Positions 25,085-34,203 of a DNA stretch of 49,402 bases are shown here, in pieces. Position 1 is the first letter of the stretch. Every line of letters begins with the position of its first letter. Both the position numbers and the translations under genes were made by a program. The notes beneath the pieces were generated by a model. It was not told where the DNA came from. It searched no databases and saw only the letters and a list, made by a program, of their open reading frames with translations. The stretch comes from DATDAW01 sp036525185 (GTDB taxonomy: Bacteria; Verrucomicrobiota; Verrucomicrobiia; Chthoniobacterales; DASVRZ01): positions 1-49,402 of the forward strand of contig DATDAW010000044.1 of the NCBI GenBank assembly GCA_036525185.1, given 5' to 3'.

Positions 25085-25822
25085 CTAAAGCGGGGTCCGG
25101 TTAACGTCTTTGTAGTAAATATAGGTCGCTGGTCCCGTTCCCATTGCGACAAACCATTGCGGGCAATAAGGGGCTATCCACAACGCGTCACCTTCCGTTA
25201 CCGGATACCAGTCGTCACCCAGACGATAGATCCCGCTGCCCGCGAGGAAAAGCATGCCATGCTCCATGACGTGTGTTTCCACAAACGGCAGCGCGGCGCC
25301 CGGATCATAGGTAAAAATGTTAACCGCCATGTCAGCGCTTAACGAATCCGGAAGCAATGTCTTCAGCCGCGCACGCGGATCTCCCAGATAATCGACCGCC
25401 GGAACATCGTCCTCGTTTGCCGTGAGAAATGCCGGCTGTTCGACACCTGCCAGCGGTTCATAGCGCTTCCGAAACATGAGCAGCCTGGCGCCTCTCGCTC
25501 CCTTTGCAGCGATGTCGTAGGCCGTGCCCGGCGGGATGTAGGAATAACCCCCTTTGGTGAGCGGAATCTTGTTAACGGTTACTGATCCAGAGATGACATA
25601 AAGAAAGATTTCGTATCCGAACGTTTCCCCAACGCCGCGGCCGCCTTTGTGAAGGTCAACGATTGTCTGGACAAGTCTTGCCCCCATCCCTGCGGAGAGA
25701 TTGACGTAAGGCGTGCAATCCGTCCAACCGGGCAGGGCACTGGCGACATATCCGTCCCGTGCGATGATGGCGTAGTTGGATTTTACAACAGTGCGGGTCA
25801 ATCCGAGCGGATGAGTCGTCAT
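25085..25822 (-). CDS. allE: (S)-ureidoglycine aminohydrolase, bicupin
   Basis: A 245-residue bicupin. AllE converts (S)-ureidoglycine, formed from allantoate, to (S)-ureidoglycolate and ammonia in purine breakdown. The N-terminal cupin contains YEIFLYVISGSVTV and GGYSYIPPGTAYDI. The C-terminal cupin has metal-ligand-type residues in ETHVMEHGMLFLAGSG and a family-typical GDALWIAPYCPQWFVAMG close to the end. Its start overlaps the stop of allantoinase by four bases (ATGA), so both are translated together. The other genes of the pathway (allantoate amidohydrolase, ureidoglycolate-processing enzymes) are not in the window. Confidence 0.9.
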   Translation of the reverse strand: MTTHPLGLTRTVVKSNYAIIARDGYVASALPGWTDCTPYVNLSAGMGARLVQTIVDLHKGGRGVGETFGYEIFLYVISGSVTVNKIPLTKGGYSYIPPGTAYDIAAKGARGARLLMFRKRYEPLAGVEQPAFLTANEDDVPAVDYLGDPRARLKTLLPDSLSADMAVNIFTYDPGAALPFVETHVMEHGMLFLAGSGIYRLGDDWYPVTEGDALWIAPYCPQWFVAMGTGPATYIYYKDVNRTPL

Positions 25823-27114
25823 AAAGTAGGTGTAATTAGTTTGCCGCGATGCGATGGCGAAAATCTGCGGTCAGACAAAACGGCCTGGCCCCGGACGATC
25901 GTTCGTTCCACCGTCCCACGAACCGTTTTGCCCACATACGGGCTGTGTCGGTGCCGGTAGAAGAGTGAATCGCTCGCAATGGTTAGTGCTTTTTCCCGAT
26001 CCACCAGCACGCAGTCCGCATCCAATCCGGCCGTGATGCTTCCCTTTCGATCAGCAATGCGAAAGCGCTCCGCCACATTCTTTGACATCAACTCGGACAA
26101 CTGCGCGACCGATAGTCCCAGATCCATCATCAACGGCAGCATGTGCTGGCATCCCATAATCCCGCCCCAAACTTTGAAAAAATCCGTATTCTGTTTCATG
26201 GAAGGCGGCGCCGGAGAGTGATCGGAGCCGATCGTTTGCACTTCGCCGGCGACCAGCCGCCCCCAAAGATCATCACGTTCGGCGCGTTTGCGGATGGGTG
26301 GCGCGCATTTCGCGGCGGCGCCGATGCGTTCGACATCTTCCTCCGTAAAAACGAGATAGTGCGGACAGGTTTCGCACGAAACATCCGCGCCCCTCGCGCG
26401 GGCCTCAGCGATGGCAGCTACACCTTCGCCGCAGCTTACGTGGACGATGTGAAGACGGCAGCCGGTTTCAAAGGAAATCTCGATCGCGGCGCGGATTGCC
26501 TCGAGTTCGGCCCACACCGGGCGCGAGTTCAAGTAATCACGAATGGATGTCCCATGTTTAAGCTGAGGCTGGTCGATCTCCGCATGCACGGCAACGAGCA
26601 TGTCCAGTTCTGCGGCGCGACGCATGCCTTCGCGTAACGCCGGCAGATCGACATTCGGAAAATCTGCCAGCCCACTGTAGGACATGAAAGCCTTCAATCC
26701 GATGGCACCGTTTTCCTTGAGACCGGCGAGCTCGTCCAGATTTCCCGGGAGAAGTGCTCCCCAGAGGGCAAAATCGACGATTGATTTCAACTCGGCGAGC
26801 TTTCTCTTTTCCTGCAACGCCTGGGCATTGAGCGTTGGGGGTAGCGAGTTGAGCGGCATGTCGAAGTACGTCGTGATGCCGCCTGCCGCAGCCGCACGTG
26901 AGCCGGTTTCGATTCCTTCCCAATCCGCCCGGCCCGGCTCGTTAAAGTGGATGTGCGCATCGATGATACCAGGCAGGATTTCCAGACCCGTCGCATCGAT
27001 TTCTTCAGCGGCAGAACCAGTCCCCTCCTTGCTGACCAGGGAAAATTTACCGTCCGCGATTCCAACGAAAGGAAAAGGCGATGCGCCGTGGATAATAAGA
27101 TCAAAATCAGGCAT
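25819..27114 (-). CDS. allB: Allantoinase
   Basis: A 431-residue amidohydrolase-superfamily enzyme hydrolysing allantoin to allantoate. Binuclear metal-site residues are visible in order: HIH in GIIDAHIHFNEPG (about residue 53), the carbamylated Lys in AIGLKAFMSYSG (about 140), His in VAVHAE, His in HIVHVSCGEG, and Asp in IGSDHSPAP. FNEPGRADWEG and CETCPHYL are typical of allantoinases rather than dihydropyrimidinases. It is the first gene of an allB-allE unit on the minus strand, divergent from trxB across 275 bases. I saw no regulator of purine catabolism beside it. Confidence 0.92.
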   Translation of the reverse strand: MPDFDLIIHGASPFPFVGIADGKFSLVSKEGTGSAAEEIDATGLEILPGIIDAHIHFNEPGRADWEGIETGSRAAAAGGITTYFDMPLNSLPPTLNAQALQEKRKLAELKSIVDFALWGALLPGNLDELAGLKENGAIGLKAFMSYSGLADFPNVDLPALREGMRRAAELDMLVAVHAEIDQPQLKHGTSIRDYLNSRPVWAELEAIRAAIEISFETGCRLHIVHVSCGEGVAAIAEARARGADVSCETCPHYLVFTEEDVERIGAAAKCAPPIRKRAERDDLWGRLVAGEVQTIGSDHSPAPPSMKQNTDFFKVWGGIMGCQHMLPLMMDLGLSVAQLSELMSKNVAERFRIADRKGSITAGLDADCVLVDREKALTIASDSLFYRHRHSPYVGKTVRGTVERTIVRGQAVLSDRRFSPSHRGKLITPTL

Positions 27115-27389
27115 TTGCGCGATGAGGATGATGGTCTGGAATCTAAAAATCCCTCTTTCGGAGGCCCTTGAATTTTCGACGCGTTTTACATCCTGGCAGA
27201 TGACGCTTTCTGTTCATCCGGCGCATCCTACAAAGGGGCAAAATCGTGTCAATGCGGCGGAGATGAGGAAACCAAATTAACGCGATTCAGGTGGAGACCT
27301 CAGTCACAGACTCGTGCCCAAGGTCCGGAAAAGACGTTTCTCGCTTCCACTTGCCGATTCTGCGCGGCGAGGCTTAATTGCCCGTCCCT

Positions 27390-28325
27390 ATGGAAAACGT
27401 TATCATCGTCGGGACAGGTTGCGCCGGCCTTACGGCTGCGATCTATACCGCCCGCGCCAATCTGAATCCCCTTGTTCTCGAAGGAAAAGAGCCCGGCGGA
27501 CAGCTCACCACGACGACATTGGTCGAGAATTTTCCCGGTTTTCCCGAGGGTATCGACGGCCCGATGCTCATTATGAACATGAAAGATCAGGCGGCCAAAT
27601 TCGGCGCTCGATTCAGCTACTCGATCGTCTCCGATTTTGAATCCGGAAATGGTAACGGCAAGGCGCACCGCATCAAAATCGAAGATGAATGGATCGAAAC
27701 GCGGACGCTCATTATCGCCAGCGGAGCCTCGGCGAAATGGCTCGGACTCGAGGGTGAAGGGAAACTGGTCGGTCATGGATTAACCTCCTGTGCCACGTGC
27801 GATGGCGCGTTTTACCGGAATGTGCCGGTCGCGGTCATTGGCGGCGGCGATTCGGCCTGCGAAGAAGCTCTTTTCCTTACGCGGTTCGCCTCGAAAGTGT
27901 ATTTGATACACCGGCGAGACACCCTGCGCGCGTCGAAAATCATGGCCAACCGTGTCCTGGCGCATCCGAAGATCGAGATGGTCTGGAACAGCGTACCTCT
28001 GGCCTATGTCACCGACGAGAAAGGCGAAATGAAAGGTCTTCGAATTCGCGACGCAAAAGGCGGCGCAGAACGCGAACTGGAAGTCGCCTGCGTTTTCGTC
28101 GCCATTGGTCACACGCCAAATACCGGGCCGTTTATCGGCAAATTGCCCACCGATTCTAACGGTTATTTGCTCCAGTCCAAGGGAACTGCAACCGAGATCC
28201 CCGGGATTTACGCAGCAGGCGACGTTGCGGATCATGTTTATCGGCAGGCGATTACAGCAGCCGGTCAAGGCTGCGCCGCCGCGATCGAAGCGGAGCGTTA
28301 CCTCGCTGATCTGCATTTCAACTGA
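27390..28325 (+). CDS. trxB: Thioredoxin reductase
   Basis: A 311-residue flavoenzyme that reduces thioredoxin with NADPH. The FAD motif GTGCAGLTAAIYTARA lies near residue 8, the redox-active CATC at about 134-137 (SCATCDGAFY), the NADPH motif VIGGGDSACEEA at about 148, and the second FAD motif IYAAGDVAD near the end. The ATG at 27390 is preferred over an upstream TTG at 27378. Length is normal. The gene is single; neither thioredoxin nor peroxiredoxin is adjacent. Confidence 0.95.
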   Translation: MENVIIVGTGCAGLTAAIYTARANLNPLVLEGKEPGGQLTTTTLVENFPGFPEGIDGPMLIMNMKDQAAKFGARFSYSIVSDFESGNGNGKAHRIKIEDEWIETRTLIIASGASAKWLGLEGEGKLVGHGLTSCATCDGAFYRNVPVAVIGGGDSACEEALFLTRFASKVYLIHRRDTLRASKIMANRVLAHPKIEMVWNSVPLAYVTDEKGEMKGLRIRDAKGGAERELEVACVFVAIGHTPNTGPFIGKLPTDSNGYLLQSKGTATEIPGIYAAGDVADHVYRQAITAAGQGCAAAIEAERYLADLHFN

Positions 28326-28446
28326 GTAAAAAAATCCGATCCGCGGAACGCACAAAGCACAGGACGGAACACGCTGTTTATTTGAGTTCCCCCTGTTCGG
28401 TGTGGCTATTTTCCGATTTGTAGCTTAGTTCCGGGCGCGTTCTCCC

Positions 28447-29616
28447 TTGAAAATTTGCGATCTCACCCAGTTTTACTCCCCGGTGGGAGGCGGAGTCCGA
28501 CGGTACTTGCAGGAAAAGATCGCCTATCTGCGGGCGCAACGGCCGGATTGCGAGCATATTCTGATCATTCCAGGCCATCAAACGACCTGCGAACGAGGCG
28601 AACGTACAGCGGTTTACACCATCAAATCGCCGTTGGTTTCGCGGACGTCGCGTTACCGGATGCTGTTCAATCTTGGCGCTGTCGAAACGATCATCGAGCG
28701 GGAAAAACCGGATGTAATCGAGTCCGGTGACCCCTATCAACTCGCCTGGAAAGCTCAGGCCACGGGCGAAGCGTTACGCATTCCGGTTGTCGGCTTTTAT
28801 CACTCGCATTTCCCGGAAGCATACGTCCGGACCATTGCGAAATTCCTGGGGTCCACGGCGAGCGATGCCATGATGGATCTCGCAAAACGTTACGTCGGAA
28901 AGCTTTATGGACGTTTTTCCCGAACATTCGTGCCTTCCGCAGGCTTGGAAAAAGTCCTCAACGAATGGGGCGTGCGTAACACCACCGTCATCGAGCTGGG
29001 CGTCGACACTGCTGTTTTTCGTCCCGACCGCTCTCTGCAGTCCGGCATCCATCAAACGCTCGGTGTCCCGGACGGCATTTTCCTGCTGCTTTACGTGGGC
29101 CGCCTCGCTCCCGAGAAAAATGTTAAAACGCTCTTCGCGGCCTTCGATCAGCTTCACAAGAAAATGCCGGGCCGTTTTCACCTGCATATCGTCGGCGATG
29201 GCACAACGCGAGACAGCCTTGAACACCTCCAGGAAGCGACACGTGCCGTCACGTGGCAGAAATTTTGTGCGGACTCGGGTGAACTGGCTGCGATCTACCG
29301 GGCGGCAGATTTGTTCGTTCACCCGGGTGTCCAGGAGACGTTCGGCCTTGTTGCCCTGGAGAGTCAGGCCTGCGGAACGCCTGTAGTCGGTATCCGCGGC
29401 AGCTATATGGACCGCATTATTTTTAGTGATCAAAGCCAGTGGGCGGCGGAAAATTCTCCGGAGGCCCTTGCTGGCGCGATCCTGGACGCGTCGTCGCGAT
29501 CGGATCTCCAGGCAATCGGTCTCGCAGCGAGTGAGCGTGTTCGTGCAAGATACGACTGGACGACGGTTTTTTCCCGGCTCTTCGCACTTTACGAATCCGT
29601 GCTGCGTTCAAGATAG
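28447..29616 (+). CDS. Glycosyltransferase, GT4 type, TTG start
   Basis: A 389-residue GT-B fold glycosyltransferase. The N-terminal domain starts with MKICDLTQFYSPVGGGVRRY, the usual beta1-loop of the family. The C-terminal nucleotide-sugar domain shows LLYVGRLAPEKNV (about 215) and the retaining-type E-x7-E motif in QETFGLVALESQACGTPVVG (about 297). It probably adds a sugar to a lipid or cell-surface glycan. The only start that keeps the N-terminal strand is TTG at 28447: an in-frame TAG lies 18 bases upstream and the next ATG would remove some 70 residues. No clear ribosome binding site is visible. Substrate unknown. Confidence 0.88.
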   Translation: MKICDLTQFYSPVGGGVRRYLQEKIAYLRAQRPDCEHILIIPGHQTTCERGERTAVYTIKSPLVSRTSRYRMLFNLGAVETIIEREKPDVIESGDPYQLAWKAQATGEALRIPVVGFYHSHFPEAYVRTIAKFLGSTASDAMMDLAKRYVGKLYGRFSRTFVPSAGLEKVLNEWGVRNTTVIELGVDTAVFRPDRSLQSGIHQTLGVPDGIFLLLYVGRLAPEKNVKTLFAAFDQLHKKMPGRFHLHIVGDGTTRDSLEHLQEATRAVTWQKFCADSGELAAIYRAADLFVHPGVQETFGLVALESQACGTPVVGIRGSYMDRIIFSDQSQWAAENSPEALAGAILDASSRSDLQAIGLAASERVRARYDWTTVFSRLFALYESVLRSR

Positions 29617-29639
29617 CCACCCTGGAGTCTCACTGAAAG

Positions 29640-29670
29640 GTCCGCTGACCAAGCCTTGTCGGACGTTTTT
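29640..29670 (+). terminator. Rho-independent terminator after the glycosyltransferase gene
   Basis: GTCCG (29640-29644) pairs with CGGAC (29660-29664); an inner CAA/TTG pair may extend the stem. Five T follow at 29666-29670. It lies 23 bases after the stop codon. Confidence 0.55.
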
Positions 29671-29768
29671 AGATGCAGTTTTTGAGCTTTAAGAATTCTT
29701 GAAGCGCTGAAAATATTAGTGGCTCACTACCCATGGAAATCCCTGCCCCGTCCCTAGTGTCCGCCACG

Positions 29769-30317
29769 ATGCTGAAGCATTGTCAGTATTTCTTTCTCGC
29801 GCTCGTCGCCATTCTAACCGGAAGCGGCTGCACGGCAGTTCAGGATATCCGGGACGTTGTCAGCAGCAGCAACCCGTTCTTTCAGCCAACAGGCCCTGCC
29901 CGCATTGTTATCTACCTGAGTGAACAACGGGCCTACCTGTATCGCGGTGGCCAGCTCGCTGCCACCACGCGCATTTCCAGCGGACGCGAAGGTTACGATA
30001 CGCCGACGGGCCGTTTCAAAGTCACCGAGAAGGATATCGACCACACTTCGAGCCTCTACGGCGCTTATGTTTCCAGGGACACTGGCGACGTGGTGAAATG
30101 GAACGTCGATGTGCGCAAAGATCGCCGGCCGCCAGGCTCGGTATACGTTGGAGCGCCTATGCCGTATTTTCTGCGGTTTCACGGGGGCCACGGCCTGCAC
30201 CAGGGAAATGTTCCGCGTTATCCCGCCTCGCATGGCTGCATCCGGCTCCCGGCACCGGCAGCAAAGAAGTTCTTTGATGCCGCAAAGATCGGCACTCCCG
30301 TGATCGTGCGTGCGTAA
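29769..30317 (+). CDS. L,D-transpeptidase (YkuD) lipoprotein
   Basis: A 182-residue exported lipoprotein starting at the ATG at 29769. The signal peptide ends in the lipobox LTGSGC (Cys21). The YkuD domain follows: IVIYLSEQRAYLYRGGQL, SSGREGYDTPTGRFKV, and the catalytic motif with His in FHGGHGLHQG and Cys in SHGCIRL (about residues 154-160). Such enzymes form 3-3 cross-links in peptidoglycan or attach proteins to it. A longer frame from 29733 would put 12 residues before a signal peptide and is less likely. It is convergent with the next gene, 13 bases away. Confidence 0.9.
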   Translation: MLKHCQYFFLALVAILTGSGCTAVQDIRDVVSSSNPFFQPTGPARIVIYLSEQRAYLYRGGQLAATTRISSGREGYDTPTGRFKVTEKDIDHTSSLYGAYVSRDTGDVVKWNVDVRKDRRPPGSVYVGAPMPYFLRFHGGHGLHQGNVPRYPASHGCIRLPAPAAKKFFDAAKIGTPVIVRA

Positions 30318-30330
30318 GAATACGAACCAA

Positions 30331-30921
30331 CTAGTCCAGCGTAACGTTGCTGCTCCCTGGTCGGGCGCGGACGCGTTGGAGAATATGACCCGAGCGATCC
30401 GTGACAACCCAGGCTTGCCCGACGCGGGAGTAGAACGAAGCGCGTGCGCCGCCGGAAATACCGGCCACCCAATACCAACGCCCAAAGCGATCCACAGTAT
30501 AGATATTCACTGTCCGTCGTGTTTCGTTTCTGAACCGCAAGTGCGAGTCCCCGGTCACGGGCGGCCGCGAGAGATACCACCAAGGCGCAAAAGGATCATC
30601 GACGGCGACGGGCGGCCGCCCGCCGTCAGTGCGGAAATGAAACGTGTCGCCTTCCTTTACTATGTCGGTATGTTTCCGCCGCGCCGTTACATAGGTCACG
30701 GTCAATGTTTTTTCCCGGTTCCTGGCTGGGTCCCCACCCAAATTATCGTTGCTGACTTTAAACTTGAGACGCCCACGGTCCGCATATCGCTGAACACGTT
30801 CCGTGACGTCTTTGCCTTTGTTCCCGGCGCCGTACCAGGCATCCACAACACGGATTTGCGCCATGGCGCTGGAAACCAGCAAGAGAAAGAGTGTCACAGG
30901 GAGGAGAAATCGGGCGGGCAT
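30331..30921 (-). CDS. Secreted protein with DUF3395-like and VHL-beta-like domains
   Basis: A 196-residue exported protein. The ATG at 30921 gives a clear signal peptide (MPARFLLPVTLFLLLVSSAM, cleavage near AMA-Q). Residues about 22-110 resemble DUF3395, known from the C-terminus of eukaryotic DnaJ C11 proteins: VVDAWYGAGNKGKDVTERV, LGGDPA, and KTLTVTYVTARRK. Residues about 140-196 resemble the von Hippel-Lindau beta domain: LRFRNETRRTVNIYTVDRFG, then SRVGQAWVVTD. Both assignments rest on remembered patterns. In bacteria these are secreted and of unknown role. The 533-residue frame running to 31932 is antisense to ptsI and is not used. Confidence 0.7.
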   Translation of the reverse strand: MPARFLLPVTLFLLLVSSAMAQIRVVDAWYGAGNKGKDVTERVQRYADRGRLKFKVSNDNLGGDPARNREKTLTVTYVTARRKHTDIVKEGDTFHFRTDGGRPPVAVDDPFAPWWYLSRPPVTGDSHLRFRNETRRTVNIYTVDRFGRWYWVAGISGGARASFYSRVGQAWVVTDRSGHILQRVRARPGSSNVTLD

Positions 30922-31098
30922 AAAGCCATTTGCTGTCGTTATCTGAGTGGTGTCAAGGTTAGGGAAAAAGGCTGTTCGAAAGTCTGCGGTTTTTGTCTGT
31001 ATTGATCGGACAAAAAGTGCATTGTTCTTGTTCGTTGGATACGATGAGAATGGGTTTTCATTGCTTTTTCTTAAGCACTTCGTTATCAGGAGGTTTCG

Positions 31099-32865
31099 AT
31101 GACGAATGGAGTTGAAAGTGGCGAAAAGATCTTCGAAGGGCTCGCCGTCGCTCCCGGCATCGCCCAGGGTGTCGTTTATACCTACCACACCGAAGACGAG
31201 GAACTCCCCGATTACACCCTTGAGCCACACGAAATTCCCGGCGAAATCGCCCGTTTTGAAGCTGCACTCATTGCCACGCGCGCCCAGATCATTGAAATGC
31301 AGCAGCAGATCGCCGAAGCCATTGGCGCGACTGATGCCAGCATTTTTGACGCTCATCTGCTGGTAGTTGAAGACCGGACCTTGATCGACGAAGTCCTCAA
31401 GCTGCTCGAAAAAGACCGCAAAAACGTCGAGATTATCTTCCAGAAAGTCGCCGATCGTTACTCTGAAACGCTCAATCGCATCGACGATCCGTATTTGCGC
31501 GAACGTGCCGCAGATATCCACGACGTGACCCGGCGCGTCATTCGCAATCTCCTCGGCAAGGGCCATCGAGGACTCGCCGATGTGCGTCATCCGCATGTGC
31601 TGGTGGCGCACAATCTCACGCCGTCGGACACGGCCATGCTGAACCGCGAATTTGTGCTCGGCTTCGCCACGGATGTCGGAAGCAAAACCTCGCATACGGC
31701 CATCATGGCCCGATCCCTGGGCATTCCGGCAGTCGCAGGTCTGCACAACCTCAACGAACACGTCAAGGACGGGCAGCTCATCATCGTTGACGGCTACAGT
31801 GGCCGGGTCGTCCTGAACCCGACTCCGGAAACGCTCGCCCGGTTTGCCCAGATCGAAGAGGACAAGGAACATGTCGAGGAAGAACTCGAGACCCTGCGGG
31901 AAACGCTCTCCACGACGCGGGACGGGCGCCACGTGGTCCTCGCCGCAAACATCGAACTGCTCGAGGATTTACCGAGCGTGGACGAACACGGCGCCGAAGG
32001 CATCGGTCTTTATCGCACCGAGTTTCTCTATTTAAACCGCGTCGAGTTTCCGAGCGAAGAAGAGCAATATGTCGTCTACGAGCAAGTGGCCCGAGCGACG
32101 GCCCCCAACGACGTCGTCATTCGCACAATGGACCTCGGCGGCGACAAGCTGCTCACCGAAGACGAAGAAAAAGAGCCAAATCCATTCCTGGGTTGCCGAG
32201 CCATCCGTTGGAGTCTGGAAAACATCGATGTCTTCAAGACTCAACTCCGGGCCATCCTCCGTGCCGCGTCTGCCTGCGGTAACATCAAGATCATGTATCC
32301 CATGATCTCCTCGCTGCAGGAAGTTCGTAGGGCCAACGAGATTTTGCAGGAATGCAAAAACGAACTCCGCGTCGAAGGCACGCCCTTCGGAGAATCGGTC
32401 GATGTCGGCATCATGATCGAAATCCCGAGCGCGGCCATCGTCGCCGACCAGCTTGCGCGGGAAGTGAAATTTTTCAGCATCGGCACGAATGACCTCATCC
32501 AATACACAGTCGCCGTCGATCGCGTGAACGAACGCATCGCCCACCTCTACCAGCCCACGCATCCGGCCGTGATCCGGCTGATTAAGACCGTCGTCGATGC
32601 CGCACATTCCGCAGCCATTTGGGTGGGCGTTTGTGGCGAAATGGCTGGAGAAATCCTGCTGACTCCCCTGCTTCTTGGGCTTGGCGTCGATGAACTGAGC
32701 GCGTCCGCCCCGCTGGTTCCACGTGTGAAACGTGCCGTCCAGCGGTTGGAACAATCCGAATGTGAGGAACTCGTACGCAAGATTCTTCAGATGGACCAAC
32801 CAGACGCCATCCTGGAAGCCACCGAAGCCGTGGCCCGGAGCCGTTACGCAGAACTGCTGGGGTAA
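31099..32865 (+). CDS. ptsI: Phosphotransferase system enzyme I (PEP-protein phosphotransferase)
   Basis: A 588-residue cytoplasmic enzyme that takes phosphate from PEP and passes it to HPr. The N-terminal HPr-binding region is followed by the phospho-histidine domain with active His199 in GSKTSHTAIMARSLGIPAVA. The PEP-binding TIM barrel shows GIGLYRTEFLYL, MDLGGDK, EIPSAAIVADQLA and SIGTNDLIQYTVAVDR, and the catalytic Cys lies in VGVCGEMAG. A strong ribosome binding site AGGAGG lies 6 bases before the ATG. HPr and enzyme II genes are not adjacent, so a regulatory-type PTS is possible but not shown. Confidence 0.95.
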   Translation: MTNGVESGEKIFEGLAVAPGIAQGVVYTYHTEDEELPDYTLEPHEIPGEIARFEAALIATRAQIIEMQQQIAEAIGATDASIFDAHLLVVEDRTLIDEVLKLLEKDRKNVEIIFQKVADRYSETLNRIDDPYLRERAADIHDVTRRVIRNLLGKGHRGLADVRHPHVLVAHNLTPSDTAMLNREFVLGFATDVGSKTSHTAIMARSLGIPAVAGLHNLNEHVKDGQLIIVDGYSGRVVLNPTPETLARFAQIEEDKEHVEEELETLRETLSTTRDGRHVVLAANIELLEDLPSVDEHGAEGIGLYRTEFLYLNRVEFPSEEEQYVVYEQVARATAPNDVVIRTMDLGGDKLLTEDEEKEPNPFLGCRAIRWSLENIDVFKTQLRAILRAASACGNIKIMYPMISSLQEVRRANEILQECKNELRVEGTPFGESVDVGIMIEIPSAAIVADQLAREVKFFSIGTNDLIQYTVAVDRVNERIAHLYQPTHPAVIRLIKTVVDAAHSAAIWVGVCGEMAGEILLTPLLLGLGVDELSASAPLVPRVKRAVQRLEQSECEELVRKILQMDQPDAILEATEAVARSRYAELLG

Positions 32866-32978
32866 CGGCTGGAGGGATAAACGGTGCTCCGCCCGTGTCG
32901 TAACGATCTCAGGGCAAAAAAACCGACCAGGTCCCGCATCTTACGAGCGCTGTCGGGTACGGGAGAACTCAACACGCC

Positions 32979-33635
32979 GTGAAACAGCAAACGCTGATTG
33001 ATTACTACTCCAGGCGCGCACACGAGTATGAGCACGTCTACCACAAGCCAGAACGCCAAGCTGATCTCCTTCGCTTGAAAGCGCATCTTCGATGCCTCTT
33101 AAAGGGGCGTGACGTTTTCGAATTGGCATGTGGCACTGGCTTCTGGACGGCGGCCATCGCAGACGGCGTGGAGTCGATCCTGGCGATCGATGTCAGTAAA
33201 GAAGTTCTCGATATCGCGCGCTCGAAAAATCTGGATTCAGCGAGAGTTTCCTTCGCGCGCGGCGACGCGCTCAACCTGACTGGACTCGAGGGCACCTTCA
33301 CTGCCGGATTTGCGGCGTTTTGGTGGTCACATGTCCCCGTGGCGAAGCTTGCGCCGTTCCTTGAGGGATTCCACTCCGTCTTGCTTCCAGGCGCGCGGGT
33401 TACGTTTGCCGACAACCGTTTTGTGGCAGGTAGCAGCACCCCTATTTATCGCACGGATGAAACCGGCAACACGTACCAACTGCGCCATCTCCAAGACGGA
33501 AGCTCATACGAAGTCCTTAAGAACTTTCCGACCGCAGGACCACTGTTTGACGCCGTGCGCCCGTACTCTGATACCGTCGACCTGGTCGAGTTCGACTACT
33601 TTTGGTGCCTCACCTACGATCTCAAGAGAGTTTAA
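32979..33635 (+). CDS. Class I SAM-dependent methyltransferase
   Basis: A 218-residue Rossmann-fold methyltransferase with a GTG start at 32979. Motif I is DVFELACGTGFWTAA (about residue 45), the acidic residue ending beta2 lies in ILAIDVSKEVLDIA, and motif IV is GFAAFWWSHVP. The N-terminus has the YYSRRAHEYEHVYHKPERQ segment common in small-molecule methyltransferases. A second in-frame start was not seen nearby. Substrate cannot be inferred; neighbours are ptsI upstream (113 bases) and a convergent glyoxalase. Confidence 0.85.
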   Translation: MKQQTLIDYYSRRAHEYEHVYHKPERQADLLRLKAHLRCLLKGRDVFELACGTGFWTAAIADGVESILAIDVSKEVLDIARSKNLDSARVSFARGDALNLTGLEGTFTAGFAAFWWSHVPVAKLAPFLEGFHSVLLPGARVTFADNRFVAGSSTPIYRTDETGNTYQLRHLQDGSSYEVLKNFPTAGPLFDAVRPYSDTVDLVEFDYFWCLTYDLKRV

Positions 33636-33685
33636 CATTTGACGGAGCATTTCAGCGTCCGCCACCGCGCGCACGAGGACTGAAT

Positions 33686-34090
33686 TTACGTAAGCTGGTT
33701 TTCGAACAGCTCGATAATTTCGCCCGTCGGACCCTTGAAGAAAGCGATCTTCACCGGGACCACTCCAATTTCAGCGGACGGAATATCGACGACCCTCGTC
33801 TCTTCGGTCACTTCGTAGCCCGCCGCCCGCACCCGCTCCAGTAAAGCCGCTGTATCGTCCGTGCGGAAAGCGACGTGCAGGATCGCGCCGTCCGGTTGCG
33901 GCGCAGGGGAGCCACCGGCGAAAATTTCCACGTAATTTCCATCGCCGGTATCCAGCATCACTCCGCGACGGTCGCCTTCACCCCACGAAATTTTCTTCTT
34001 AAACCCTAAAATATCCGAGTAGAAGCTGCAGGCTCCTTCATAATCAGCGGCCCGAAGTGCGATGTGATGGAATCCGGTAATGGTGCTCAT
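33686..34090 (-). CDS. VOC-family (glyoxalase/bleomycin resistance) protein
   Basis: A 134-residue protein of the vicinal oxygen chelate fold with two beta-alpha-beta-beta-beta units: FHHIALRAADYEGACSFYSD at the start and ILHVAFRTDDTAALLERVRA from about residue 70. Metal-ligand candidates are His8 in the first unit, Glu in NYVEIFAGG, His72 in the second unit and Glu in GEIIELFE near the end, the usual four-ligand set. It is divergent from the Rieske oxygenase gene. Likely a lyase or dioxygenase of a catabolic route; the reaction is unknown. Confidence 0.85.
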   Translation of the reverse strand: MSTITGFHHIALRAADYEGACSFYSDILGFKKKISWGEGDRRGVMLDTGDGNYVEIFAGGSPAPQPDGAILHVAFRTDDTAALLERVRAAGYEVTEETRVVDIPSAEIGVVPVKIAFFKGPTGEIIELFENQLT

Positions 34091-34203
34091 TCCTCTGTTT
34101 TAGGGAATGCCCGGATCACCGCCAGCCCGAAATCGCCGTTTGAGGACGTGGGAAAAGGGCATGCACCAACGAATCCGGCACGAAAATCGCTTTGCCGGAC
34201 GGC

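Noticed and set aside
30922..31932. Extension of the DUF3395/VHL-like frame to 533 residues
   Set aside because: The added part is antisense to ptsI, and the signal peptide begins at 30921.
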